Positions 10,861 to 22,867 of a stretch of DNA of 64,000 nt are shown piece by piece; position 1 is the stretch's first letter, and the number at the start of each line of letters is the position of its first letter. Made by a program: the position numbers and the translations under genes. The stretch spans positions 62,001 through 126,000 of the forward strand of contig CAOLHI010001155.1 of the NCBI GenBank assembly GCA_948474755.1. The letters run 5' to 3'. The notes beneath the pieces were generated by a model. The model saw only the letters and a program-made list of their open reading frames with translations, had not been told where the DNA came from and ran no database searches. This DNA is from Ctenosaura bakeri (lineage: Eukaryota; Chordata; Lepidosauria; Squamata; Iguanidae).

Positions 10861-13280
10861 GGGCACAAATGATCACTGAAAGAATTACAGTAACAGTTAA
10901 AGCAAGATTTTTTTTGTTTTTGTTTTGATAATAAGTGAAACCAGATCTTGTTTATTTTACACCTAGGTTTCAGTTCATTGGACATATATGTACACTCTGG
11001 TAGGATGGGAGTGCTGAAGCCCATTGTGTGGTCCAGGATTTTGAAATGTGGGCTGGAGGCTGCCTTTTCTCTGTTAATGGTGCAGTTTTCTTGCCTGCCA
11101 CATCCAAGCTTTTACAGTCTTTCATTTTAAAATTATGCCTACAACCATAATTGCTCATACCTGTTTGGTCTTCTCTTTATGTATTTGTGAGGCCCCAGAA
11201 ACCAAAGATTTCCCTCATTATTTGTTATTTTGTTCCTTATATTGGGGACTAACTAAATTTTGGAGATCTATTCTATTTGCCTACACACTAATACTGTTTC
11301 AGAAAAGATTTTCTGGCTACTGTCTGCTACTGTCTCTATAGTGACTCGGAACTTCCTCTTTTCTCCCTACACCAGTGAAAAGTTGCGCAAGAGTTATTGC
11401 TGATATTACAGTTGATTGTTCTGGACATGCTCTTATCTAATTGTAGCTTTGTTTTTTCTATTCAATGTGTTTTAATCTTGCTGAATTTTAAAGAAGTATT
11501 CTAGATCTATATGTATTGTCCTTTTTTATTGTAGTCATTTGTTTTGTATGTGAACAGCCTGTGTTCTAAATGCTAAATATTAATAAACTACTAAGCCACC
11601 ATTACCACCAAAAACATAACTGTGCAAATGTTTAAAACTAAAACTGCTGCTGTACACCTTTAAAGGTGGATCTCTCTGCCTCAGCCAATGAGAAAAAATT
11701 GCACCACAGCTTGAATTCCTCTGTGTAAACAAATCAGTGCATTGTTTGTTTTAAATAAGCTTGTCTTATGCAATTGATATTTTAAGTAATGAGTAGGGAT
11801 GAATGAAACAGTTTCGACAATTTTCAACTGCTTGTACCACAAGTTTCTGTATTAGTTTGTAATTTTTTGAGGCTTCATATTAGGATGAAAAATGATGTGC
11901 ATTTTCCATGTATTTCTGTTAATGTATGCATTTTGTATGCCTTTGTCATAATGCATATATTAGGAGAAAAGTTGTACAAAAATAAACTTACTGACAGAAA
12001 TCCCTTCAAAAATTTCATTTTTGTGTTAGCATTTCTCCTAAATTAATATATGCATTTTTGTTTTCATTTTTTATTGGAAAACTTGAAGTGTAATAGTTGA
12101 AGGATAATTACATTCTAGTTCACATATTTAGACCAGGAACTGCAAATTAGGTTATTTTGTATTTATATATCAACTAAATTCTTAATATAATAGAATAATT
12201 TTAAAAAATGCAATTCTGGGGTTAGTATTTTCCAAAGAATTACTTTGGGTTTTTCTGTCTTTTTTTTTTTTTTAATTATCTACCTTGACTTTTGAGACTA
12301 CATTTTTGAAATGCCTGTCAAACAGCTTCTGTTGTTTTATTGTAGCTGAAATGTTTCTTTGATTTTTTTTTTTTTTGTTATAATATTTCTAAATGTCATC
12401 AAGGAGGCAAATACGTAGTTTTAAAATGTCTTTCTCTTGCCACATTGTATGTGCATGTGTGTGGTCATAAAGATGTTTTTGAAATTGTTATAGGAAGCAT
12501 ATACTTCTAAATATTTCTGTGCATGGGTGGTCACTGGCTTAATACTGTAAGTGTGAGCCGCAGTCATTCATTTCTATATAGTTTTATTGTTTAAAATTTC
12601 TTCCTGCAGTTAATTGCTTTCATTATATACTCCGTTTTTCAGATTTATAACGTTTAGTTTTCGGGATTCTGAAAGGTTTTGACTACATAATGTCAATACT
12701 CTGCTGGAATTTATGGACAGACTAACATTTAAATCAGTAAAATATTAAATAAACTTCTGGTGTTTCTGGAACAAACTAGATTGTGAAGCATGCCCTCCAG
12801 CTTTTGTACTTTCCTCACAATTTTAAAAGTCATTGTAATTTTTTGTTGTTTATCTCAAATGATTCCACTAAATACGTTCATTTCTATTCCTTCACCTGTC
12901 CTTCTCCTTCCTCCTTCCTTTTTTTGTAGTTTCTGTTAATGAATTTATTGCAGTCCAGATTCTATGTAGTTTGGAAAACTGTGCCTGAGGTATTATTTGT
13001 TTTTTGTTTTTTTAAATAGCAGTATGTTTATGTTTTCCAATAGAAAAGCAGCCCAATTCTGTGCCTCCACTAGTGGAAGAAGAATCATCAGTGTATCTTG
13101 GAGGAAGCAACCCCACTGCTCCTTCCTGCTCTTCCCTTCTCTCTCTCAACTTTCCCTCTGGAATCAGGACTTAAGTTGGCCTAAAATAACTTAAAACAAA
13201 GTGTGGAAAGAACTTAGAACATACATTGACATGGGGAAAAAAAATTAAAAGTACAACGTAAACCCTTTGTCTTGTGTAAC
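10861..13280. other. No gene seen; AT-rich DNA
   Basis: About 2.4 kb of AT-rich DNA with T-runs near 12260 and 12366. No open frame has a recognisable domain, and no terminal repeats or target duplications were seen. It may contain very old repeats beyond recognition by eye. Confidence 0.5.
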
Positions 13281-13284
13281 TGAT

Positions 13285-13790
13285 ATTTTCCAGGGCCTGT
13301 CCAAATAGAAATGTCTTTCCCTGCTGATGAAAGGACAGTGAGGATCGGGCCGTTCTAGCCTCCCTAGGAAGGGTATTTGACAGTCAAAGAGCAGCCACCA
13401 AGAAGGCCTTCTCTTGCACGTCCACCAAATGTGCTTATGAGAGCAGAAGGGCTGAGAGAAGTGTGTCTCTGAAAGATCTCAGGTTCTGCATAGTTGTCTA
13501 AGATCCAATCAGATTTTCTGGACCTATGCTTTTTGAGGTTTTATAGAGCTAAATCAGGACTTTTAATTGTGCTCAGAAACACAGTGTAGCTGTGTTCCTG
13601 AGCACAATTCATGTGCTTGCTACATTATAGCAAATAATGTGCTTCCTAAATGAGGGCCAGTTAGAAGTTGGGCTACAGCTCTTTGGACCCACTCAAATTT
13701 CTGAACACTGGTAAAGTCAGTGCCATGTGATGCGTGTTACAGTAATCCGAACAGGATAAAGGTAAGATAACTCTCAGTATCTGCTTTGGA
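13285..13790. repeat. Ancient interspersed repeat
   Basis: The text resembles a widespread reptile repeat: AAGGCCTTCTCTTGCACG, GAAAGATCTCAGG, TTTATAGAGCTAAATCAGG, GTGCTCAGAAACA and GTTACAGTAATCCGAACAGG come in the order I know from such copies. I recognise the order of phrases rather than a protein. The class (probably an old LINE-derived family) is not established. Copies elsewhere in amniote genomes should align over several hundred bases. Confidence 0.4.
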
Positions 13791-14968
13791 GAGCTGGGAA
13801 GTCCCTCAGAAAAGAGTTTTGACCAGCACAATTACTAGCCTGGTTTTTTTTGGGGGGGGTCTTGTTTTAAACTTGTAGGGGGCAGGAGTAGAATCCTTTT
13901 TCAAAAGAACAGCTCAAATACTATCTAAAAGATTCAGTTGCCCCTCCTGAGCTTTCAGGATTGTATGATTGGCAGAGAGTTTTGGAGGGGGGCAGATTAG
14001 GGATAAAAATGGTGTGTTTAGCTCTCAGGTTTTCTGTGGGAGACAGATGCCTGGAAGTTATCCACCCCTTACACAAAGGGATCTCATTGAGCTTGCTCAC
14101 AGATTACTTTTCAGTTGAGTCCTAGAAATAGGTATTGTAAGACAACCCTTAGCATCAATTGATCAATGCAGGTCTTTACTAATACACCTAGAATGGCTGT
14201 TGTTGCAAACTATAGTGTATAATATCATCCCTGAAGCCCACTGAATAGCATAGTGGATGATCCTGGAGATGAATCATAAAGGCATTTTAGTCACAGCGAT
14301 TGCAGTGCAACCTCTGCATTTGCCAGCAGTTTTTCATGTTAGAATTATGGTTTGATGGGCAGCATAACAAGAAGTACCAGGCTTCTTTCACAGGTAACAG
14401 TTGTATTTCCATTAATGTTTGTTTAAGATGTGCTGTGATACTAGTACATGCAGGGAATATTATGGAGCAGATGGCTTGAAGCAGAAATTGGGAATGTGCT
14501 TGTCCTATCTTGTATCTGACTATACTGGTTCAGTTGCAGCATCTGGCTAGTCCTTTCCAGCATTGTTCCTAGAGTTGGTCTGAGGGAAGCACCATATTGG
14601 TACTATTTTCAAGTGAAATGTCTTGCTCTGTACCAAGACACCATCTTGGTACCACTTCCAGGGCAAATGGCTTGGAGAAGTTTCCTTAAGTAGCTCCCTT
14701 CCTGTTAAAGGAAGAGAGAATCTTCCATTTCAGCTGTCCGTTTCAGCTGAACACAGAAAGTCAAATGGAAACCAGGGTGGGAAATTATGAAAAATTAAAA
14801 AGCAGCCCAAAATACCTGTCTTTTCCAAGTTCCCAAACTGTTCCAATAAGGAGCAGTTTCCCTAGATTCAGCAGCTTTGATTAAATTATTCTTATGCTTG
14901 ATTCTCCAATTTATGGCCCAGTTATATGATTTACCATTTTCTTTAAGATCAGTTTAGGAATTTGTAAA
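13791..14968. other. No gene seen
   Basis: About 1.2 kb of apparently unique DNA. No coding frame, hairpin or element end is evident. Confidence 0.4.
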
Positions 14969-15050
14969 ATTTATTTATTTATTTATTTATTTATTTATAT
15001 TGTTATATTGTTATTTATATTATTATATTGTTTATTTATATTGTTAAACC
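14969..15050. repeat. (TTTA)n and TTATAT microsatellite
   Basis: Seven or so TTTA units from about 14970, followed by imperfect TTATATTGTTAT units to about 15050. Confidence 0.9.
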
Positions 15051-16076
15051 ATTTGTGTTTTCTTCTAGATTGACTAGTAAATAAATTGAGTTAAAACTTA
15101 AAAATGTGTGTATATGATGGACCAAACTTATCCCTATATTGTATTTTATACAGTATAGTGATATAAAGTACAAGGTCACAAAATATTATGCTATATTTAA
15201 CTTGGTGTGAAGCAAACACAAGGGAAAACACAGTCCTAGTAGCATCTGATGCATCTGATTACAGTGACCAATGAAATGTAGAACTCCTCTAATGACTGTC
15301 CAGTCAAATTGGAACACATTTTCTCTTGATAAAGAGCCAGTCTGATAAGCAGTTTCAACTTTGACTTTAATTATGACTATTCTCTGTTTTCTGTTGCAAA
15401 CAATCTCAAGTATGTATCTCAGTGAAATGAAAAATTTGTCACTGGATGTGGTATTGCGGAATATTAAAATAAGATGTGCTAAAAACAAATGTAGAGGCAT
15501 TTTGGAAAGCACACCATCTTTTGCGTCACTGCAAACCTACAAGTCTCAAATGCAGGCCTGATTACAATTAAATCAAATGTTTAAATTATAATTTAAATAG
15601 CTTCTTTGAAGGACTCAGTGATTAAAATCATCATGAAAATCACTGTTGAAGAAGATTCTATTAATCCTTTCTAGTAGTAATACATTATTGTTTAATATAA
15701 CAGTAGTGCATATTTAGAGATGCATGTTTCATTAGAAGTTAGATACATACTAAGTAATAATTCTGAATTGGTTTCAGATTAATTTTCAGTCCATCAAAAA
15801 ATAAGATCCTTTATTTTTATATCTGTACTCCTCCTCCTTGTTGAGATGTGCTCCACAACTTCTCCGGTTACTGACCTTTACTGCTTGCTTAGAGAGAGGC
15901 ATAGCCTTAAGATTGTGATTGAGAATGAGCATGGTTGCATTTTGTGCACTTCATTGGCAGAATGAGACTGATCAGGGAACGTCCTATCTCTATAAACTAC
16001 TGTTAACATATTCACAGAAATATAGTTAGAAGTTATCATCAAACATTTGACTTGAAAGAAAAAAGGTCTGATTAGA
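15051..16076. other. No gene seen; AT-rich DNA
   Basis: AT-rich DNA. The 108-codon reverse frame at 15186-15512 has no recognisable domain and overlaps a forward frame, so neither is called. Confidence 0.4.
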
Positions 16077-16303
16077 TTTTTTTTTTATCAGCTGTGTTCA
16101 AGTGTGACAGAAAGCATCCCAAACTGATTAGTAGCAAAAAAAGTTGATCTAGAAGGAAGGGAATGATTGCTGAAGGAGATAATATAGCTTCGTCATGCTA
16201 TATTACCTCCTTCAGCAATCATTCCTTTCCTTCTAGATCAACTTTTTTGCCACTAATCGGCATGGGATGCTTCCTGTTGAACACAGCTGATTAAAAAAAA
16301 AAA
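16077..16303. repeat. 226-bp hairpin (long inverted repeat)
   Basis: The left arm, 16077-16188, runs from a T-run through ATCAGCTGTGTTCAAG to GAAGGAGATAATATAGC. The right arm, 16197-16303, is its near-complete reverse complement, separated by only 8 bases (TTCGTCAT). Arms are about 110 bp with a handful of mismatches. The apical GGAGxTAATATAGC sequence recurs once more just outside the right arm, in the L1 target duplication. It could be a MITE-like foldback or an inverted duplication made by template switching. No coding content. Confidence 0.85.
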
Positions 16304-16324
16304 GGAGGTAATATAGCTCCTTCA

Positions 16325-17880
16325 GAAATTTCTGGTTCGGCGTTGAACGGGCAAAGACAAGGGGAGATCATGATCCGATCTCCAACTGAGAAAGTGGCAG
16401 TGATCCACAGACTGTAACTGGTCTAAAGGCTGCAGGTGGGAGCCCCAGGAACTAGGGGGCTCCCCGAAGATCTCTGGTTTAACTGCAAGAGTCCTAGCAA
16501 ACCGTTGCTTGAAAGGAACGATGACTGCGAATGGATGCAGTCATAGAAGCAGAGCCGCCACATTGTCAAGCGGGAGGAGAAACTCTTTCTTTCCCCTTAC
16601 CCACACCACAATTGATCTGTCGGACCACTTGAAATTCATGAGTAGCATGAATTGAATCACTTAAAATCAAGAAGAGTTCACCGTCAATTGGGGAAACACC
16701 TCTGATTAGAAGCTCTCTATGATTTTTCTTTTTTTCTGATCATGATCTGCCCCAACCTGTCTTGAGGTTCACTAGCTTTAGGGCTGAGTCCCTCTTGTTT
16801 GTGTTTTGCTTTTCCTTTTACGAGTCCAATTCCTAAATTTAGGTTCCAGAAGTATAAAATATTCTAATTTCTTGCTTGATCTGAGAACTGTGGAGCTCCA
16901 TTTTGTTCTTGTTTGATTTCCCTTTTTCTCTCGCTCGCTGCGTATGTGCTCCCTTGCTGTGAACTTGTTGAGAACAGGTTGAACAAACTGGGACTTGCTG
17001 ATTAAAAGGGGAAGGTTAATAAAACTAATGACAGACTTGAAGATAAGGCAATTTGATTTTGAAGTTAGCCGGGAGCCCTAACTTGCTGTATTGCCTTGTT
17101 GCTTGACACCTAACTAGAATCTCCCAGTCAGCAAAGAAGCCATCTTGTCTTCTAGCTAATAGGAGTATAATGACCTTGGAAATGCTGACAGCCTAAAGAA
17201 CACTTCTCCTCTGATTTCTTTTTTTGAAAGCAACATAAACTGTATCATCTCTTAAGACAACATAACTAAAAGTTCTGCTCCTGTGTTTTGGATTTTTGGT
17301 TTTTTGGCCTTTTGGACATCTGATATTTGGATTTTTGGATTTTCTTTTCCTTTTCTTTTTCATCCCACCTCTCCCCCTTTCCCCCCTTTTTGAACTTTTT
17401 TGTGGGGAATTTTTTCTTCTCCCAAATATCTCCCTTTTTTCTTTTTCAAAACTTTTTTTCTCTTCCTTGTCTTTTCATAATAAGAAGAACTAGAGTAAGG
17501 ATCTAGAAGGAGAAAGGAAGAGAAGAAGAAGGGAAGAGGAGAGTAGGAGAAGATAAAAGGAAAGGAGATTGTGAAGGAAAGAAAGAACGAGAAAAGAGGA
17601 GGAAAGAAGGTAAAAGTATGCTGAAGAAGGTATGAGTAAGTTGGAAGTCTGAGTACATTAACAGAAGGGAAAGGGAAGTGAAGAGAGGAAGGAGGAAAGA
17701 AGGGAAAGAGGAAGAGAAGGAGGAGCAGAAATTGAAGAAGAGAAGGAAGGAAGGAAGGGAGGAAGGAAGGAAGGAAGGGGGAGGAAGAGAAAGAAGAGAA
17801 GGAGAGAGAGAGAAATGACTGGTGTAAAGACAAGATTTAAAACCCATGAAATTAACCACACATAGACTAAAAGAACGTCC
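16325..17880 (+). promoter_or_regulatory. L1 5' UTR / internal promoter region
   Basis: Relatively CpG- and GC-containing at its start (GGTTCGGCGTTGAACGGGC) compared with the AT-rich surroundings, as expected for an internal RNA polymerase II promoter. It then shows a strong strand asymmetry: pyrimidine-rich from about 17285 to 17480, then almost pure purine (GGAAG/GAGAA) from about 17480 to 17815, just before ORF1. The long Ser/Phe/Pro frames on the reverse strand here are only the complement of the purine tract. Confidence 0.6.
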
Positions 17881-18640
17881 ATGGATGAGGGTGCACCCTT
17901 CTATATGGTAAAATTTATGGAGAAAATGAGAGACTTTAGAAAAGAGACAGGACAAGTGTTGGATGATCTGAAATCCAAATTTAACTCTATGCAGGGAATG
18001 ATGCTCCAAGTCAAGAAGGATGTAAAGGAAAATAGAGAAGAAATCCAGAATTTGAAAAGTGATACACAAGACCTGAACCAAGAACTGGAGAGAGAACTAG
18101 ATCAACAAGCACTAATGGAGCAAAGAGAAAAAGAATCATGGCTGAGATTTAGAGGGGTTATGGAATTTCCGAACAAGAATATAAGAAAGAAAATAATTGA
18201 AAAACTGGTGAAGAATCTGGAAAGTACTGAATCTGGAAAGTACTGAAGAATTTTTGGAAATTGAGGTGGACTGTATATATCAAGTTAACTCTTTGGCAGC
18301 TAAAAAGTGAAACCTCCCTTCTGCAGTGTGTGCAGAAGACAATAAGAGACCACATCCTGGAATTGCATTACAATAAAGGAATTCAAATTGATGGGAAATT
18401 AATAATAATACTAAAAGAAATCCCCGCACGACTTCTGAGGAAGAGAAAAGATTATTCTTTCTTGGTGGAGGTGCTGAAGAAGGAAGGAATTCCCTTCAGT
18501 TGGGACAGAATTGAGAGAGTCAACTTTACTTACAAAAAAGAAAAATATAGAATTTACTCAATTGAGAAAGCCACATACTTTTTGAAAAAGAACAGGAAAG
18601 AATTTCGAAAGACAGCCAGAAGTAAAGAGGAAACCATTAC
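17881..18640 (+). pseudogene. L1 ORF1 (RNA-binding protein), frameshifted
   Basis: Starts MDEGAPFYMVKFMEK. An amphipathic coiled-coil stretch (heptad-like, about residues 10-80) is followed by the RRM-like start WLRFRGV and, in other frames, CVQKTIRDHILEL and the C-terminal domain RKRKDYSFLVEVLKKEGIPF to FLKKNRKEF. This is the order of L1 ORF1p, a trimeric nucleic-acid chaperone. The first break is a 16-bp tandem duplication (GAATCTGGAAAGTACT, 18213-18228 and 18229-18244). A second single-base shift lies near 18300-18325. Both prevent a full protein. Confidence 0.85.
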
Positions 18641-18654
18641 GGACCCATGGGGCA

Positions 18655-20274
18655 GTGGTGCTCGGCAAGAAATTAAAAGCATTTGCAGATGACATAGTTT
18701 TTATTCTAGAAGATCCAATCAAAAGCATAGAACCATTGTTGTTAACAATAAAAGAATTTGGCAACATTTCTGGTCCCAAGATTAGCAAAGATAAAACAAA
18801 GATATTAATGAAGAATATGAGTAAGGAAGAGGAAGAGGAGTTGCATCGGAAAACTGGTTTTGAAATTGTGAAAAAAGTTAAATACTTAGGGATAGAATTA
18901 ACAACAAATAATCAACAATTGTTTGAAAACAATTATGTGAAAACCTGGGAGAGTATAAAGAATGACCTTAAGAAGTGGCAAAAAGTTAATGCCTCCCTGT
19001 TAGGGAGAATATCAATAATTAAAATGATGGTCCTACCCAAATTAATGTACTTGTCCAGACAATTCCAGTTATCTTCTCTAAAAACCTCTTTGCAAAATGG
19101 CAAGAGGAAATATTGAAATTTTTGGAAGGAAACCCAGGATAAAATGGAAAATTTTAATAATGCTAAAGAGCAAGGAGGACTAGGAGTTCCATACCTAAAA
19201 ATTTACTTTGAGGCTGCATGTCTAGCCTGGCTTAGAGAGTGGATTATGTTAGAAAATAAGAAATTCCCAGAATTAGAAGGTCATGAACTAAAATTTGGCT
19301 CGCATGCCTATTTGTGGTACGGAAAAGTAAAAGTGAATGTGGGATTTAAGAATCATATAGTGAGAAGATCAATTTTCAAAATTTGGGAGAAATACAAAAA
19401 CAGATTTGGATCCAAAATTCCAGGATGGTTATCGCCACAAGAGGCATTTTATAGAAGGGAAATGGGTAGCCTAGATATTTGGTTAAGTTACAGTGATATG
19501 TTAAAGGAGAATGGAGATAGCTGGAATATCAAAGATATGCAAAGTTTAGAGATACAAGGACATAAAGTAGAATGGTTAACATATCAGTTAAGAGAGAAAC
19601 TTAAAGAAGACAGGAAAAACTATGGTTTTGGAAACAGTAAAAATGAATTTGAAAAATTGTTACTCGCAGAAGAATCTCATCTAATTTCCAAAGTATATAA
19701 ATTACTGTTAAAGGTGAATACAGAGGAGGAGCAAATAAAGGAGAGTATGATATATTGGGCACAACGTGTTGGACATAGTATAGAATTAGATCAGTGGGAG
19801 GAAATTTGGGGGAAAGGATTAAAATTTAGTAGATGCAATGATCTTAAAGAAAATTTTTATAAAATGATATATAAATGGCATTTAACACCAAGTAAATTGG
19901 CTAAAATGTATGGAAAAAAGAATAATAGATGTTGGAAATGTAAACACCTTGAGGGCTTCTACTATCATATGTGGTGGCAATGTCGGAAAGCAAATAAATT
20001 CTGTTTAACAATTTGTAAGTATATTCAAAAGGTCTTAATGATGGAAATTGCATTTAGACCAGAACTCTTTCTTCTTAACATGGTAGACAGGACAGATATT
20101 AGAGAAAGGAAACATAAAAATTTGATAAGATATATGGTGACAGTGGCTAGGATTGTATATGCGAGATATTGGAAAAATAGAGAAACTCCAAAAGTGAGTG
20201 AATGGTTAAATAAAGTAGTGGAATTAGCTGAAATGGATAAATTAACAAGATTATTGAAGAAGAATGCAATATAA
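18655..20274 (+). pseudogene. L1 ORF2, C-terminal half
   Basis: It begins within RT at LKAFADDIVFIL (the FADD catalytic box) and runs through thumb-like sequence ending near 19116. A frameshift follows, then a long frame 19144-20274 with EQGGLGVPYLKIYFEA and the cysteine cluster CWKCKHLEGFYYHMWWQC near the end, then YMVTVARIVYARYWKN. Endonuclease and the N-terminal RT are absent. The last 376 codons are open and end at a natural-looking stop. Without endonuclease the protein could not drive retrotransposition. Confidence 0.85.
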
Positions 20275-20842
20275 CCATTTCTGAAAACGTGGAAACCTTT
20301 TATGGATCATGTAAGAAATAAAAAGGGGGACTTGTCGATTAGTGGATTTGATTTGTAAGAAACAAGATTGGTATTAGGGGATAGTGGGATGAGCGATATA
20401 GTCATAGTGTTCACTTTAGAAGTATTTATATTAATTTATAGAGTAAATATAAATATATATTAATATACACATTAATATGTATATTCAAATTTAGATCTAT
20501 AATAGGAAGAGGTGTGTAAACAGAAATGGAGTAAAACCAATTGACAAAGAAGTCAGGAAGGAATCTAATATATGTTAATACTATCCTTTTTAGACTCTCT
20601 TTTTTTTGGTTTGTATAATCTTTATCATGATATACTACTTTGATCTGTGTTATTGTAATTGTGTTATTATATCATAACTGTGTTATTGTGTTATTGTAAC
20701 TGTTGTTTCTTTTATTTCTTTTTTCTTCTTTCTTTTCTCTGTTTCTTTTATTTCTTTGTCAATTTTCTTTTTTCTTTTTTGTATATGTGTATTAATTCAA
20801 TAAAGATTTTCTTTTAAAAAAGGAGGTAACATAGCTCCTTCA

Positions 20843-22575
20843 CAACAAGCCATTGTAGTGATAGCTTGTAAAGTTGTCTTCCTATAACAGAGCTACAAGT
20901 AGCATCTTGTATAGCTAACCTCTTTCTCATTGATAAGGGATGATAATTTTGTTGCGATGCAGTTTTAATGGGCTGTCTTTTGGCATTTTTCAGAAAATAG
21001 CTTTGTGATGAACTGTTCTTGAAGCAAAATCCTTATACTAGTAATGAGTTTCATTTTTGTTTGTGGCATGTTACTTCTAGCAAAAAGTAATACTTGACAG
21101 AATTATAGAGTAAGTAGAAGATTTGTGAAATAATACTATTTCAGATTGCAGGTGTGGATTTATATGTTACCCTAATAGAAAAATAATAATATATTACTGT
21201 TGGAGCTTGCATCTGTAATGTACAATATCTAACTGCCCAAACTGTACAACAAGGAGCAGTTGCCTCTAATGAGCAGGTATATACTTAATTGCAAGTACAG
21301 CTGTGATATTGTGCTATAGAAATATTGAATGTCATGAATATATAGATTAGAAGGTTGGGACTTTGTGTTACTGTAGTAATTCAAGAACCTTAAAAGATTT
21401 CCTTTTCAGACTAACTTGCCATTTCACCAAGGTGGGGTCTTGGACTTTGTAGGCAAGTTAGGGTTCAGATAAAAGAGTGTAATCAGTTATATACAATATT
21501 ATACAAGTTTGAAAGTGTGTGTGTTTGCATGTGTATATGAGATAGAGCAATTGATGAGACTTTTCAGTTTGTTAAAATGTGGAATGACCAGTATAGTTAA
21601 GATGTGAGCAGTACCATTTTTATGAAAGGAAAGACTGGAAATTAAAACAAGAGTCTGTAATCTTCAGGAAATTCAGCTCTAGGCATCTTGGTAAAAAGCT
21701 TTAAGTACATTAATGTTTTAGTTGGAACTGTTGTAGAAGAGGTATTATTTTAAACAAAAAACTCTACAACTATCTGGTTATGAATGTTTCTCAATTACAG
21801 CGGCGTCCATGATCTTTGGACTGGGATGAAGATTTGGCCAGAAGTGCTCCACATCCTACTCTGTTGTTCCCTTTGAATTAGAAACAGCATGTGAGAATTA
21901 TGTGTCCTATAATCTACTGAACACGGCAGAATAAGAAATTCTTTGAAAAATTACTACGCATGGTATACAATTACAATGATGATGTATTTCCTTCTGTTGT
22001 GCCAGTACATCTAAAAGCATGTAAAATTATCAATAAAAATGTATGGCTGATGATACTTTTGCAGTTAATATTTTTGCTAGCTGCATTCATGTGAATTAGA
22101 AGTGTAGATACATATTAAAGACAATGATGTTTCATGATTGCCAGTGTTTCCTGCATGCAGTTTTATAAATCTAATTAATTTGAAAAGGGGGGAGTTCTAC
22201 GCTTGCTACAGTGCCAGCTAAAATAAACTGCTACTTTGGTTATGTTACTAAACAACTTGATCTCTATTTGGCTGTTCCCCATGTAAAGAAAATGCACTTT
22301 TTAAAATACTGGTGTGGTTGAAGACAGTAAGTTTACTGAGAATATTTTAGTGTCTTCAGCTTGCGAAGCTGAAGTATTTTTATTAAAGAAACAGTTTCAG
22401 TTTTACTATACTATACTAGTTTTACAGAACCAGTACAGTTTTTACCTGGTATGAAATTCCTTCAGTTACCTTTGTTTGAATCACAGATCTTATTTTTCTG
22501 GACTTTTTGTATTGAATCACAGATTGTAAAATTAATGGTGATCTAAGTTTATGTTATTTTGATTACTGAAATATA
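20843..22575. other. Apparently unique DNA; weak terminal-exon candidate at 21801-22040
   Basis: No transposable element is recognisable. One spot looks exon-like. A pyrimidine-rich acceptor (GTTTCTCAATTACAG) ends at 21800, less AT-rich sequence follows, stops occur in all frames within about 100 bases, and a poly(A) signal AATAAA sits near 22033. This would fit a last exon with a short coding end and 3' UTR. I do not recognise the peptide, and no other exon of the gene is seen, so it is only a candidate. Confidence 0.2.
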
Positions 22576-22867
22576 ACATCAACAGGAAACAGAGATAATG
22601 AGGGGGAACAGGAGCTTGGCTAACATGCCAGCAAGTGTTTAGCATGGGTGTGGTGGAAACCACGGTATGAGGCCCAGAGGAAGTGAGACAGAGACTTGAT
22701 TGGGGGAGGAGCTAGCAGCAGCTAGCTCCCTACATATAGCTGGATACTGAGTCCCTGGAGCTCAGTGAACAGGGTCTTGGTGAACAGGTGTTTCATGGGG
22801 GTGCTTAGCAGGGGAGTTTTGAGGCAAAGTCTTGGAGTTCTGCTTCAGTGCCTACTTAGGACTGCTG

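Larger units (their letters stand above)
16325..20813 (+). mobile_element. L1 element retaining its 5' end, internally deleted
   Basis: It is flanked by near-identical copies of AAAGGAGGTAAYATAGCTCC plus TTCA, at about 16300-16324 and 20818-20842, with one mismatch. That target duplication brackets the whole element. The parts are a 1.55-kb 5' region, ORF1 (broken), ORF2 (C-terminal half only), and a 3' UTR of about 540 bp ending AATAAAGATTTTC and an A-run. At 4.5 kb it is shorter than a full L1 because the endonuclease and N-terminal RT are missing. The deletion joins the end of ORF1 almost directly to the FADD motif of RT. Confidence 0.85.

Noticed and set aside
17360..18081. Long reverse-strand frames rich in Ser, Phe, Leu and Pro (157 and 192 codons)
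   Set aside because: They are the complement of the purine tract and ORF1 start of the L1; low complexity, no domain.
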